Source of the DNA: Ochromonas danica
Taxonomy: Eukaryota > Sar > Chrysophyceae > Chromulinales > Chromulinaceae
DNA: 64,000 nucleotides
Assembly: GCA_015146655.1 (NCBI GenBank)
Contig: VKHL01000050.1
Coordinates: forward strand, 1 to 64,000
Direction: 5' to 3'
Shown here: positions 1 to 11,566 of the stretch, one piece after another
Position numbering within the stretch: the stretch's first letter is position 1
Layout of the letters: each line of letters begins with the position of its first letter
Notes under the pieces: model-generated
What the model saw: the letters and a program-made list of their open reading frames with translations, nothing else
Told to the model about the DNA's origin: nothing
The model's database searches: none
Program-made: the position numbers and the translations under genes

Positions 1-439
1 AAGAACTTATCATAAGTAATAAGTGATGATGATCTGTTATGTGAAGCTATATTAGCTGCAATGAAGTATAATGATGACAATCACTTTCTTCCTCCTCGTA
101 GTTCCTCAGCTCTACTGATCTACGCTAAAAGAACTTTTACATTCCTAATACTACTAGTAGCACATATATTGATGGATATTGGAGTGATTTGTAGCAGGAT
201 GACAAACAGAGAGGCGATTTTGCACTCCAAAGCACACATTTATATCACGGATCCAAAGTGTACTTCAAATGATTGACCACAAACTACTTGTCAAAATTGA
301 CAACGCTAGTAAAAATATCGAAAATCAGATACGAAAGTACTTATTACAAGACCCACCTCCGCCCACTTACCAACACTATCTACAAGCTACAACAACCACA
401 AAAGAACACTAACTGCAGCCAGAGAATTAAGAATCAAAT
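1..439. other. Left edge, no gene recognised
   Basis: AT-rich sequence with only short open frames (longest about 70 codons) that resemble no family I know. It probably holds the 3' flank of the minus-strand gene that ends at 440. Confidence 0.5.
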
Positions 440-1938
440 TCAATGTGAGTCGTTGATCACCCCTCCCAACATGTCCAAATATTCATCAGGTTGTTCCATC
501 TGAGTTTCAAATTCATAAGCTGCCTGACTTTGCACCTTGATCACAGCTTCTCCAGTGCTGAGTCCCACTACTCGACCCAGCTGAGCGCTTATCTTCTTGA
601 GAGCCTCAGACTCAGTGACAGCAGTCATCTGCCTCAAAACAATCGCCACAATACGCGAGACCAAGCTGCTCAGTGCTTCTCTTTCAATTCCACCTTCCAG
701 ATCTAGCTTAATGTCATTAGATAACTCAATCCTTCCTCCCTCTGCAGAAGTCAACGCCCACTTATATCCTGTGGATACGATACCGTAGCTGGGAATGGTA
801 GCGAGCCTCTGGAAGGCCTCTTCATATTTTCTTTTCTTCTCTGAGCCATACACGTGATAGTCCACAACAGTGTTCGCAGTAAATTGCTTCGAGGCAAACA
901 GCTGTAGGTAATTCTGAACAATACCAGCATCCAAATCGTCTCTCTTTGCTTCAGTCAATATTAGGTCGAACCAATCAAATAGTATGGAATAGTCAACAGG
1001 CCCGTGGGCTTCCTGGCCCACAATCAACCTCTCACACACCAGAGTCAGCATGCTTTGAGTATCAGGATGCATCCTCTTCCAAATCCTCACACACAGTAGC
1101 ACCACCTCAATCAGAATAGGACTTATAAACTCTCTCATTGTATACTCGGAGGCAATCTTCAAGTTCACCACACTGGCTTTGTCATTAAGTACATTCAAGA
1201 CCTTGTCCACAGCAACGGACAGCTCATTTGGCGGAAGGTCAACGGCAGAGCAGCAAGGAAACATGTCGTCTCTACGTGGGATGATGTTGACTGCTTTAAA
1301 TAGTAATCCAATGGAACTGAATGCCTCGGGAGCATTCTTTGCAGCTGTTGAAAACCTCTGAGCAGTAAAAACTACAACAATCTTCAGAGGCCCTGCGGGA
1401 AGGAGACTCACATCTTCTCTGACAAGAAAGAGCTCTTTATTGCTTTCACACTTCAACTGATAAGAAGTATATTTGAGAAGTTTAGACCACTTCTCCACGC
1501 GCTCTACTTGTACGACGAGATCTTCATAGGTAGTGAATTGAATAATCTGTTTGTATTTCTTCACATGCACTACACATTCTCGCGGTAGTCGAGGTTGAAG
1601 TGGAGCTACAGAACAGAAGAGAGATAAAAAGAGAAATAAACAGGCACTATTATAGCAACACTCTACCTTGTCTTTCTCGTTTTGCTTCCAAAAACAACAA
1701 CTTCTCTTCGGCCTTCTCCAAATTGGAAATAGTACTGAATATATCCAACTCAAATAGTACTGAATATGAACTCATCTGCCTTCTCTTTAGTTAAATATCT
1801 CTCCGCCTTGAGCTTCATCCATTCCGATCTTTTCTCTTCGTCGAAGCCGAACTTCAACCTTGGAGCAAAAGATGGAATGACAACAGACTTGAGGAACTGA
1901 ATCTCCTCGTCCAATGAAACTATTGGTAAACCTGACAT
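440..1938 (-). CDS. Unrecognised protein, two exons, frame interrupted in exon 1
   Basis: I do not recognise the family. The 3' exon (440-1605) is a long open frame with typical coding composition. A 61-nt GT-AG intron (1606-1666) separates it from a 5' exon that starts at the ATG at 1938 (MSGLPIVSLDEE). The 5' exon reads as charged helix (FDEEKRSEWMKLKAERY). At 1727-1767 a 16-bp sequence occurs twice at 25-bp spacing and the frame changes across it. The frame used after the duplication is the one that joins in phase to the 3' exon and continues with helical sequence (NLEKAEEKLLFLEAKRERQ). Alternatives are an extra intron from a donor near 1862 to an acceptor in the duplicated part, or an assembly error. 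No signal peptide or membrane segment is apparent. Its start faces the membrane protein gene at 2255, with 316 bp between them. Confidence 0.6.
1727..1767. repeat. 25-bp direct duplication inside an exon
   Basis: The 16-mer AAATAGTACTGAATAT occurs at 1727-1742 and again at 1752-1767, an offset of 25 bp. Because 25 is not a multiple of three, the reading frame of the minus-strand gene differs on either side. Confidence 0.85.
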
Positions 1939-2254
1939 TCGATATAAAGAAATATGATCGAAACCGGAAACCACGAAGAGACAACGACGCGATGAAACGG
2001 CAGCACAACGCGGTGAAAACTTGCGTTTTTCTTGCACCACTACTGCACAGTGTGCGCTGCTCTTGCTCTGTTGTTGCTGGGGCCGTGTTGATTAGGTTGA
2101 TTAGATTGCTGTGCTGTTAAGAACGAGAAAGAAAGAGAAAAGAAGTCAGAAAAGAGAAACTCTCTTCTGTTTTATCAAGTGCTTTGTTTAATCTTATCTG
2201 TAGAACAAAAAATAATTTCCTTTTGTTATTATTTTCGAATTTTATTCTATTAAT
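1939..2254. promoter_or_regulatory. Divergent intergenic region
   Basis: 316 bp between two head-to-head genes, so it should hold both promoters. It contains TTTTTCTTGCA at 2026-2036, related to a motif seen in other divergent spacers here (11451, 22702, 56483). The AT-rich stretch before the ATG at 2255 may be the core promoter of the plus-strand gene. No canonical element is certain. Confidence 0.35.
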
Positions 2255-3951
2255 ATGGCCCAGCTTGACTCAAGTGGTACTATGCACGCTCAGACTCTGT
2301 TCTCTTCTGCTGGAGCAACAGAAGCTGTTGGAGGAGGAGAAGATAGTTTCTTTTCCTCTACATCTTCCTCCTCAACATTGTTTGCTAAGGTCTACTTCAC
2401 CTTGCCAGGAGGATTCCAACTGAATGCCCGCAGATATTTCGTTCTTGTCATCTTCCTCGGTGTGCTCACTTTCTACTTCGGTATTCTACTCATTGATCAT
2501 CTTCGCTTTTGTTGTCGTACATACAAGAAAGTCTATCGCCTGGCTGCGGTCGTCTTCATCACTCCCTGCTGTGTCTTCCTCACTCTCAACATTCTCTTAG
2601 CCTTTGGTCTGGCAGAACGAATGCTTTGTGATGCACTTTCTTTCTGTCTTGCTATGGGTATTCTTTTACGCTTGACTAATAAACCCACAGGACCAAACTC
2701 AGTCAAGATTGTTGCTCAAGAAGGATCGGGTCGTAGTGTCGATGTTTGGTTTGACAACAAAGACATGCTCGTTGGTGATGTGCGTAGTAAGATAGCAGAA
2801 GCTCTTTTAGTCTCTCCTGCGAACCGTGTCTCAATAGAAAGTGGGAAGGGAAGCTTCATTGAAGACTTAAACAAACCATTTCTGGGGACAGTGGATGAAG
2901 GGCTGATCACCACTGACTTCTTCGGCTTTATGACCATGCCTTGCTTTATTGTAGTCAAAGAAGATGATCGTAAGCGTTTGGGTATGGATGAGAATAGCAG
3001 TGAAAGGATCACTTTGGATCGACGGAATAGTTCTGTAGGTGGGCAGTTGTTCACTCTTCTGCAGAAGACGGAAGTGCGATACAACGAGTTGTATACACTT
3101 ACAGCACGATTGACTTGTAGTTCTGAGTCCAAGACAACCTTTTTAATTGCGGCAGTTGATCGATTCGCTGCTGCAGCTCCGAGTTCTCACCTCCACCTCA
3201 ATGCCCACAGTGTGAGATTCCATGTTTGGAAAGGAGAGACGGAGCCAGTTGGTCAAGCCAGTGATCTTCATTCTGAAGGTGGAGATAGTCATAGCAATTC
3301 GAGTGTTGTACGTGTTAATAGTGTGGGTCATCGAGCTAGTCCGATCCTAACTCGAGCTTTCCGCAAGAGATTTGGGAAGAAAGATGACGAATCATCAGGG
3401 AAGTCCCTTTCTCATGGAGACGTGGTAGTGCTGGAAGCTGGTGGCAAGTAAGTGTTTTCTGTCACGCTTGTATTACTACTCTTTTGCTTATGGTGGGTTG
3501 GTTTCAGGTACATGTCAGTGACTAGAGGGTGGTGGATGTCTTGGTCCTCCTCCGAGCCACGTCGTTCAGGTGCCTTTACCGTTGAGATCCTTGAGAAAGC
3601 ACCTCAAAATAAGCTGAAGGAGCATTTCGACAACATCAAAGAGAAGATTCGTCCTCATCATAATAACGGCGCTGCTAATAATGCCAACGCAGATCATGTG
3701 CTGCGTGTTGGCGATGTTTTCAGACTTCGTTCTGTCAAGTTCCCTGAGTTTGAGCTTGGATTAACTTCTGTCAAGTTACGAGACGACTACTGCTATTTGG
3801 GGATGCGCAAGGTCAGTACAGTAGTTGCCTCTTTCTATTTTAGATGAATGTTAATGAGATGGTGTTGGAATGTATTTCACAGATCATTACGCCGTTGGAC
3901 TCCACGGAAGACAATTGGTGTATGGAAATGCGCTTCACTCTGAAAGCATAG
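2255..3951 (+). CDS. Multi-pass membrane protein with ubiquitin-like and beta-trefoil-like regions, unknown function
   Basis: Three exons: 2255-3447, 3508-3811 and 3883-3951, giving 521 aa. Both introns are GT-AG (60 and 71 nt) and all junctions keep phase. Two or three membrane spans lie at about residues 65-85, 98-120 and 125-140. A region at about 150-240 (VKIVAQEGSGRSVDVWF...) has the length and beta/alpha pattern of a ubiquitin-like fold. The C-terminal third (HGDVVVLEAGGKYMS, later LRVGDVFRLRSV) looks like MIR or beta-trefoil repeats. Both fold guesses are inference from pattern only. A Ser/His-rich, charged linker separates the two regions. The extreme C-terminus (TEDNWCMEMRFTLKA) comes from the small third exon. 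I cannot assign a function. Confidence 0.7.
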
Positions 3952-4143
3952 CGAAGCTTCTTGCAGAGCAAGTGGCTAGCAAGTCTTGTATATGGTTCGT
4001 ATTTCAACTCCCTGTCTTGTGTTCAGTTTTCGTTCTAGTAGCCCGTCGACTTGGAGCTACTCATGTTTGTTCTCTATGTTGAATAGTGATTGATGATAAC
4101 ATAAAAGGCCATTAGTTTTCCGTCTTTGGATTGTTTTGATCTC

Positions 4144-5460
4144 TTAGATGTCTTCTTGTCGATGGCCTTCAGGGAAGACTGACCGCAGCACTGCCTTGGG
4201 GGCTTTGGCCAAAACTCCTTCCTCATTCTGTGACACTGTCCTCTGATGGAATTTCCGCTTGAATGCTGGGCGGTCAGTCTCTCTAGTAACAACACTTTCT
4301 CCTTTCTGACCTGAACTACTAGCAGATAGTTTGGCTTTCTTCTTGGCAGCAATGGCTTCAGCCACTTTCGTCCTCTCAATAAGATCCACAATCTCCGCGT
4401 TGTTCTTCTTGGCCTATTCCATAAACACCAAAGCGATTGCATCAAAGAGACCTGAGCAGTCACTTGTCATAATATAAACCAGGAGTCAAGACAAACCTGC
4501 ATCATAGCTGTTCGCAACCTATTCTCTCGAACTCTTCGCTCATATGCCAACTTCTCTGTGAGGTACTCCCATCTATAACACAATAACAACAACAGTAAGT
4601 CAGTCGAAGGTATTCTTCTTGTGTAACCAACACAGAAGACAATCGAATACTAAGTAAGTATGCTATCAGCTCAACTCACTTGAACTTCTTCAAGTATTTC
4701 AAGTTCCAAATGTCATCGTGATAGAAATCTCCTTTTCGACCACCAATAGCAGTGTTATTGAGAGAGTCTGCCACAGCTCTGGCAACTTTCTTATCAGCAA
4801 ACTCCACCCATCCTGCCCACACAACAAACACAACACACACAGCATACAGTTACTAATAAGACACAAACAAGGTGGTACTGGGTGGGTGGGAGGTAGTCAA
4901 CTAACCTTCTCGAAACTGTCTCGAGGCATTACCACCTTTATCTTTGCGTTTCTTTCGAGCTTCAGCATCTAATAGCAGACAGCCAGACGACAACATCAAC
5001 AAGAGGGAATGAGTCAGTCAGGCAGTCAGGCAGTCAGTCAGTGTGGAGGGTTTAGTTTGCCTTCTTCAGCGAGGAACAGTCTTGTGATTTCTCCGTAAGG
5101 CTCTAATAAGGTGCGCATCTTGTTGGGCTTCATGAAGGGAGGGATGCGGCTGAGGTAGACCACGCCTCGTCTGTCCAGCGCTGCGCGATAAGCCTCGGCC
5201 TCCTTGCGAAGACGTTTCTTCTCCTCCACCTGCTCCTCCTGTTCCTCCTCCTCTTCGTCATTCTCTATCAGACCTGCCTCCTCCTCCTCCTCCTCTTGTT
5301 CTTCTTCTACCTGGTCCTCGTCATCCTCCTGAGAAAGATTTCCTTCTATCTCTTCTTCTTCTTTTTCTTCTTCTTCGTGCTGAGGTTCTTCCTGCTTCTC
5401 CTCTTCTAAATCCTCGCTAATCTCTCTAGCACTTCTCTTCTTTCTCAAACTTCGACCCAT
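4144..5460 (-). CDS. ESF2: ESF2/ABT1 pre-rRNA processing protein
   Basis: Five exons on the minus strand: 5061-5460, 4906-4968, 4680-4812, 4497-4572 and 4144-4413, giving 313 aa. The N-terminal half is a very acidic Glu-rich stretch. It is followed by the ESF2/ABT1 RRM-like domain ([35 protein letters not shown]) and the family's conserved downstream block ([44 protein letters not shown]). The tail is basic. In yeast Esf2 acts in the small-subunit processome and stimulates the helicase Dbp8; animal ABT1 is the orthologue. It should act in the nucleolus. The first intron (4969-5060) has a GC donor instead of GT; the exon phases fit only with this donor. Its start faces NDUFB9, 197 bp away. Confidence 0.9.
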
Positions 5461-5657
5461 TCTTCTGCTAATTCACTTCGCTAATGGAATTGGTGGCTGG
5501 CTCCGCCACTCTTCTAGAATCTGGCCTTCTGACATACTCCTCTCTTAACTTAATAGGGATGGTAAGTTAAAGGCAGTGGTGTTAACTTCCCCTTCTGTCG
5601 CTTCATCATCTCTCGACAGCGATCAAGACCAACAAGAAGCAGAAGAAAAAGAAAGAA

Positions 5658-6356
5658 ATGAACAAAACCTTTCAATCTGTGATCGCTGCTCATGTACGTG
5701 CTCCTGTTCTTACTCATCAGCAAGAAGTAAAGCGCCTTTATCGTCGGTAAGTTTCTTATGGTATAATATGAATTAATTTCTGTGAGGTAGTGCTGATTGT
5801 TTGATTGTTTTGTCTTTCTTGTCTCTGCGGTGGGGGGTGGGGGTGATGGGCTGGTGGTGGTGATTATGATGATGGACATGATGTTGTCTAGTGCTTTGCG
5901 TACTGCATTCAGTTGGGCAGAGAATCGAGAAGTCTTCGTCGCTGAGGCTACACTAATTCGTGCTGAATTCAATGCCAACAAGAGTCACGGTGAAGGTAAG
6001 CAGTCCTCTATCTTCTCCCTATTGATGGTATAAATCTTGGTCTAATGGATTCAAAATGTGTTGTTGTTGTTGGGGGGACAGACTCTGGCCTCACGAAGCG
6101 ATTGATCCGCGAGGCCAGAGAGAGACTGGATGCTCGCCGCCACCCCGACCCTTACATCGTTGCTTACATGCCTGGAGGAACTCTCTTCATGCGTAACTCT
6201 CCTCCTCCTCTCTCTGTGGTCTACCCTGATGGCATCCCTGAGGGTGTCTCCCAGCGTCTTGTCAACATTGACATGTCCCCCGTGCCTGAAGGAGAAGAAT
6301 TCGGCAGCACTGTCTTCGTGGATTCTGTTAACAAGACCTATTACATTGACAAATAA
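5658..6356 (+). CDS. NDUFB9: Complex I LYR subunit NDUFB9 (B22)
   Basis: Three exons: 5658-5746, 5892-5995 and 6082-6356, giving 155 aa with all phases consistent. The start is MNKTFQSVIAAHVRAP, followed by LTHQQEVKRLYRRALRTAFSW. That matches the LYR-motif N-terminus of mammalian NDUFB9 (LTHQQKVLRLYKRALR). The middle (RRHPDPYIVAYMPGGTLFMRN) corresponds to the RQHPQPYIFPDSPGGT region of the family. The protein is an accessory subunit of mitochondrial NADH:ubiquinone oxidoreductase and is expected to bind acyl-carrier protein through the LYR motif. Intron 1 contains a run of G-tracts at 5829-5860. Intron 2 ends in a G-run before the acceptor, without a normal pyrimidine tract. The C-terminus is shorter than in mammals. 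Confidence 0.9.
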
Positions 6357-6522
6357 ACGGCCGCTAGGGAAGGATGATAATGAAGATGTAGTTGCTCTAG
6401 TGGGAGGATGAGTGTAGCAGGCAGTGTTTTGAGGTGTAAATGTGTGACTCAACGGAAACAACTTTACTTTTATCATCCATGTATACAGTGAACAAAGCAG
6501 ACATCCTTGCACATTCATCACC

Positions 6523-9500
6523 TCATAGATAGAGAGAAGCAGCGAAGACGACTCCGCGGCGAATCTTGGCCGCACCTTCAGTGAAGAGGTTGACTAACTC
6601 CGTATTGCCAATAGCACCACTCGCACTCGCTAACTGTCTCAACAACTCTTCCAATCGTCGCAAGGAGCGAATAATTGAACCTTCAAAGACCTCTGTTAAC
6701 TTGCAAATATCTGCGAACTTCGCCCCTTGTGCCCAGGCATAGGTCACGTCGACCAGCGCCCATTGAAACTTGTCCACAAATTCTTGTTCTTCTGAGAAAA
6801 GACGCACTTCAATACACACCTTCGCTACCTCTCGAGCAATAGTCTGTAATTGACGGAAAGGCTTTTGCATATCTTGACGAATTCTTGGCGTGGCAGAGCT
6901 GCTGCCTCCGTCTCCACCGCCCCCTCCAGGCTCATTGTGAACCATGCAGGAGAGAAGTGCCACAGTTTGTTGAACTGTGAGCTCATTGAAAACTCCTCCA
7001 AAGACCATGTTTGTTAGCACTAATTCGTCACCAGCTGATAGCTCACAGGCGAAGCGTCCCTTCGGTGAGAGGATGTCATCTGCTGAGACATAGTCCAGAC
7101 GGCGCAAGATCTTCTTCATCTTACGCAGCTCTTCCCGCATTGTCACAGATTGCAACTCTTTGGCTTCTTTGCGAAGATGAGCTGCTTCATCGATTAAGGC
7201 TTTCTTGGCTTTGAAAGCTTCCATTTGCAGAGGATTGGAAAGCACAGATTTGAATCGATCGCTGAGCAATCTCTTCCGCGTCTCTTCCGATCGTTGTAGC
7301 AATCGTTCGATCTTCTCAGCAGGAATTGACATATCTCGCAGAGGATCCAGACGAGGAAGACCTTCTCCTTTGGGTGGAGAGAAGCGACGAATGACTTCTT
7401 TCAAAGCCTTCTGGATGGATTGTCTCACAGACGCCTTGGCACTTTCTTTGGGAACATGCAGACGAACTGCTCCAATCTCCAGCAATGCTTCAAATCCAAC
7501 ATGCACGACAAGAAGTTCACAGTCTTTCTGAGGAGGAGAAGAAACGTCTTGGGATGCGGGCAGGATATCCATGCGATCAGGTCGTCCTTCTTCTGCTTGC
7601 AGCTCAGCCGCTGGTTTGCGAAGTACTTCAAGTAGCACATCAACATAGTACTCACATTGAGGAAGTCTCTTGGTGGTCAGTTTACCAATATATCGATTAG
7701 CATCAAAGGAAGAGCCTAAGGCTTTGCCAGGGCCGTCGACCTTCTTGACAGATAATGTCGTTCCCCAACCCCAAGCCTTCCCAGCATAACTAACATGAAG
7801 CATTCGACCTGTCTGTAAGAAAGGTAGAATGTACTCTGGTTGCATAATGATATTGTTGATCTCTGTCTGTAATTCTGTTGACAGTGTCTGTACAGAGGAA
7901 TACTCTTCTAACACTTCCTCTGGATTCTCTCCTTCCCCACTAATAACAATAGACTGTGCCTCACGATCTAATTCATCCGCTTTACGAAGTAAATTAGGAC
8001 TATTAGCTTCTTGTTGAAATTGATGGAAAGAGCATTTAATGAGTTTTTCAGGATCAGCTCCTTCCACTCGCATCATATTTAATACCATGTTATAGCTGAT
8101 ATGATAAGAAGAATAGAGAGGATCAGAAGCACCGTAGATCATGTTCTTGGCAATGTCAGGTTCCATCTTCTCGTCTAACATCTGAATGACAATACCTTTG
8201 TCATCCTTGCCTCTTCTACCTGCTCTTCCAGACATTTGAATATACTCACCGGAAGTAATCCAGCGGAAATCTGCACCATCATATTTACGTGTTTTGGTAA
8301 AGACTACAGTCTTGGCAGGCATGTTAATACCAATAGAGAAGGTCTCTGTGGCGAAGAGACATTTCAACAAACCTTCCTGGAAGAGAATCTCAATGACTTC
8401 CTTGAGAATTGGCAAGAGACCTCCATGATGAATACCAACACCTCGCTTGAGTAAAGGTAACAAAGTGGTGATCTGAGGAAGTTGCTTATCATCCTCAGCC
8501 AAAGCCTCGATAGCATTGTTGTAAACTTCTTCTACCAGACGCTTCTCCTCAGGACTGTTGAAATCAAATGATGCCATTTTCAAAGCATAAGTCTCACAAT
8601 CTTTCTTAGAGAAAGAGAAGATAATACATGGATCTAATCCTTTCGTCATAATCAAATTGATAATCTTGAGTAAGTCAGCTTGGATATTCTTTGTCAACTT
8701 CTTGCCTTTCTCATTTGACATTTCACTGAGAGGATTGGGTTGTAAGACTGACATGGCCTTCTGGAAGTTATCCTCTCGAAAACGAGATTTCTCGTCGACT
8801 ACCAGGTAAAGACCCTCAGCTGAGGCAGGGAAGACGTAGTGTTGGAGAGGCACAGGGCGGTAGTCTGTGTAGACTACATGGCAAGGCTGGTGATGAATCT
8901 TGGAGATCCACGAGACGAAAGCAGGTGCATTGGGAATAGTCGCAGAGAGAAAGACAAAACGCACCTAGACATAACACATATCATAGACAACGACTAGTTA
9001 GTTATCAAGTAATAACAACAACAGAGAGAGACAGACACACAACAGTACCTTGTGAGGGAGAAGAATGATCGATTCCTCCCAGACTACACCACGTTCTTTA
9101 TCTCTCATATAGTGTACTTCATCATAGATCACCCAGGCTACTTCACGTACCACTTCTGATCCACGATAGAGCATAGAACGTAAAATCTCTGTCGTCATGA
9201 TGAGACAGGCTGCATGAGGATTAATTGTCATATCTCCTGTCATCAATCCCACATCTCCAAACTCTTCTTGTAGATCACGATACTTCTGATTACTAAGAGC
9301 TTTAATCGGGGAAGTGTAGATGACACGTTGTCCATCTCGGAGAGACTTGGCGATGGCGTACTCAGCCACGGCAGTCTTGCCTGCACTAGTATGAGCAGCG
9401 ACTAAGACACTCTCGTTATTCTCAATATAACTGATAGCTTCACGTTGAAAACCATCAAGGTTAAACTTGTAGACTTTAGCGGGTGGTTTGGCAGGGAGTG

Positions 9501-9812
9501 GCAGTGATGATGATGATGATGTTGTAGATTGTGTTGATTCACCCGCAACAACTGCTGCCGCCGTGGGAGGAAAAGTAGGGATAGAGTCTTCTTCCTTCTC
9601 TAACTTCCTCGTCTATACATTTCATTTCCCAAGGGATTATCACGTCACACTAGTCGGGAAAAGAAAGGGGAATAAAGAAAAGATGATTTGCTTACCTTAG
9701 AAGGTGGGCCATCTTCATTAGTTAGTCTTTTCTTTGTTAACAAAGCACTGGAAGGTAGAAGATCATCCTTATCCGCTTGATCGTTGAAGCTGTCGAAGAG
9801 ATCCAAGTCCAT
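6523..9812 (-). CDS. MTR4: Exosome-associated DExH RNA helicase MTR4
   Basis: Three exons: 9696-9812, 9049-9612 and 6523-8964, giving 1040 aa, the usual length (human 1042). The start at 9812 gives MDLDLFDSF, like the short acidic N-terminus of other MTR4 proteins. Motif I AHTSAGKT is at residues 112-119, DEVH at 203-206, then SATIPN, HHGGLLP and QMSGRAGRR at about 470-478. The arch (beta-rich KOW-type) region follows, and the C-terminal DSHCT domain ends in [19 protein letters not shown]...FAASLYL, nearly identical to MTR4 orthologues. MTR4 unwinds RNA for the nuclear exosome, including 5.8S rRNA 3'-end processing. SKI2 is the other possibility, but the N-terminus and C-terminus favour MTR4. 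It lies between ESF2 and MAK16, two other ribosome-biogenesis genes. Confidence 0.95.
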
Positions 9813-10201
9813 GCTTATCGATTGGTTTGCCTTGCTTTGTCTTCTCTCTGTCATCCCAGAAACGCCAAGGCAGGAGATAAACTCGTTTTATCAAATATAC
9901 GAAAATCCGATATTTCCAACACGAAAGTGTAGGCCGAAAAATCTGTGAGGATAGTTTTCGAAAAGATGGAAGAAAATCCCATCTTACCTCCATTCTCAAC
10001 CGAATTCAAGGCAGAATTCCCTCCTCTTGGTACTCACCATACGATTACCATCTTTTCTACTCAATGTGGTCTCTAGAAGGGCAGCAGAGAAGGAGTCCGG
10101 AGTATCCGTCAAGGTGGAGGAAATGAAAGCATTGCAGCTAACAGCTAACCTAGTTACTCATCTCATTACAACACATCAATGACCTAATGCACTTCGTCAG
10201 T
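9813..10201. promoter_or_regulatory. Spacer upstream of MTR4, downstream of MAK16
   Basis: 389 bp between two minus-strand genes. It should contain the MTR4 promoter and the MAK16 3' flank. Short open frames here are not convincing as genes, and I see no clear motif. Confidence 0.4.
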
Positions 10202-11333
10202 CTAGAAGTTGAAGTCCATATCTCCCTGTGCCGCTTCTCTCTCAGCGGGGGTGGTCTCCTCCTCATACTCGATCTCGATATGAGCTCCACGTCGAGGTTT
10301 CTTCTTTCCATCTCTATTACTACCAGTTGTCTTTGACGAGAGGGGTCCTTTCTTCTTGTTACCACCTGCTGCCAGAGCCGAAGAGGAGGACTTCGAGTAG
10401 AAAGAGGAAGTGGTGGGAGCGAAGTGATTGCCCACGTCCTCCAAGTCATCCTCTGCATCACTTTCTTCGAAGTCCTCAACATACTGCACCTCATAGTCAG
10501 CAGGTTCAGCCTCTTCCTCTTCTTCTTCCTCCTCTTCTTCTTCTTGGCGAGAAGCGCGAGGGCGTTTGCCTTTCGGCCGCTCATTATCATCCTCTTCCTC
10601 CAGATCCTCCCATGCCTCTTCCGCTCCTTCCTCTTCTAATTCCTCCTCCTCTTCTTCTTCTTCTTCTCCCTCCTCCTTGTCGGAAGTCTTCTGAGAGGAT
10701 TTGTTCAAGACGCGGTTGAACTGTCTCTCTGGGTAGTTGTAGATGACATCCTCCGAGACCGCCTGCAGACGGTCCAACAACTCCTTTTCAATGGCACGAT
10801 CGAGTTGTGCAGCTCTCAAAGCCTTCCTCTCTCGACCCTTCTCGCGCTTTTCAATCTTCGTATTGATAGTCTCAATCTTAGGTCTAGCAATGGATAGAAC
10901 GGGTCAGCCTGACAGAGGATGGAAATGATACTAGGACTTACCTTTCTTTTAATTGTAATCTTCTCATTCGGATGAGCATCTGATGTATCTTGGTCAATCT
11001 TTGCTTATTTCTGTGTACGAGGTATTTGGGGAAATGTTCCAACAGCTGTGAGACTTGCTCCAGTGCGGCAGTGTAGTTGGCAGGCAGAGTGATCTTCTCC
11101 CAAAGATTCTTAGGAGAGTGTGCGCGCTCGATGGTCTTGAGATAGAGGTAGCATCGCCCATCCTCTTCTCGGATTGTAGCGTATTGACTGTTAGTCAATG
11201 GACATGCGCTGCGCAAACATAAACCAGTCACGTTATAAGGATTCTGACAAAAGGTTCGTTCACGAGCAAGTTTACTCTTGAAAGAGCAGAAGCCATTGTT
11301 AATAGTCTGCCAGATGATCTCGTCGTGCTGCAT
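10202..11333 (-). CDS. MAK16: MAK16, 60S ribosomal subunit biogenesis factor
   Basis: Two exons: 10942-11333 and 10202-10883, giving 357 aa, split by a 58-nt intron. The N-terminus MQHDEIIWQTINNGFCSFKS and the Cys cluster (FCQNPYNVTGLCLRSACPL, ATIREEDGRCYLYLKTIER) are diagnostic of MAK16. They include its iron-sulfur/zinc-type Cys motif. After the intron come PKIETINTKIEKREKGRER and IYNYPERQFNRVL, also family-specific. The C-terminal half is a long Glu-rich acidic tract typical of nucleolar proteins and a basic end. Yeast Mak16 is part of early pre-60S particles with Rpf1 and Nsa1. The acidic tract is purine-rich DNA and opens spurious frames on the other strand. Confidence 0.95.
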
Positions 11334-11437
11334 GATGGGGAAGAGAGGAGGTCAAGACTGATGAGACAATCCAATGGTCAAGCCCCAAGCCTTCGCCGCA
11401 TTGGACGGCACCGCCTCCACGCAGACAGACAGATGCA

Positions 11438-11459
11438 CAAGAAACACGTGTTTTTCTTG
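11438..11459. promoter_or_regulatory. Palindrome centred on CACGTG upstream of MAK16
   Basis: AAACACGTGTTT (11442-11453) is a perfect 12-bp palindrome with a CACGTG core, extended by imperfect arms (CAAG...CTTG). It lies about 110 bp upstream of the MAK16 ATG. CACGTG is the classical bHLH/bZIP E-box or G-box; its use here is inference. Confidence 0.4.
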
Positions 11460-11566
11460 CAAAAGTGTTTTCCGCTCAAAAGGATGTGGTTTGGAACCAG
11501 AAGAGGAGAATAGTCAAATAGCATGGACAATTTTTTCCTCACCTTTTCAGCGTTGGTGGATTCGTG

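Noticed and set aside
5829-5860. G-quadruplex in NDUFB9 intron 1
   Set aside because: The G-runs do not give four clear runs of three with loops; at best a two-tier or bulged structure, so not claimed.
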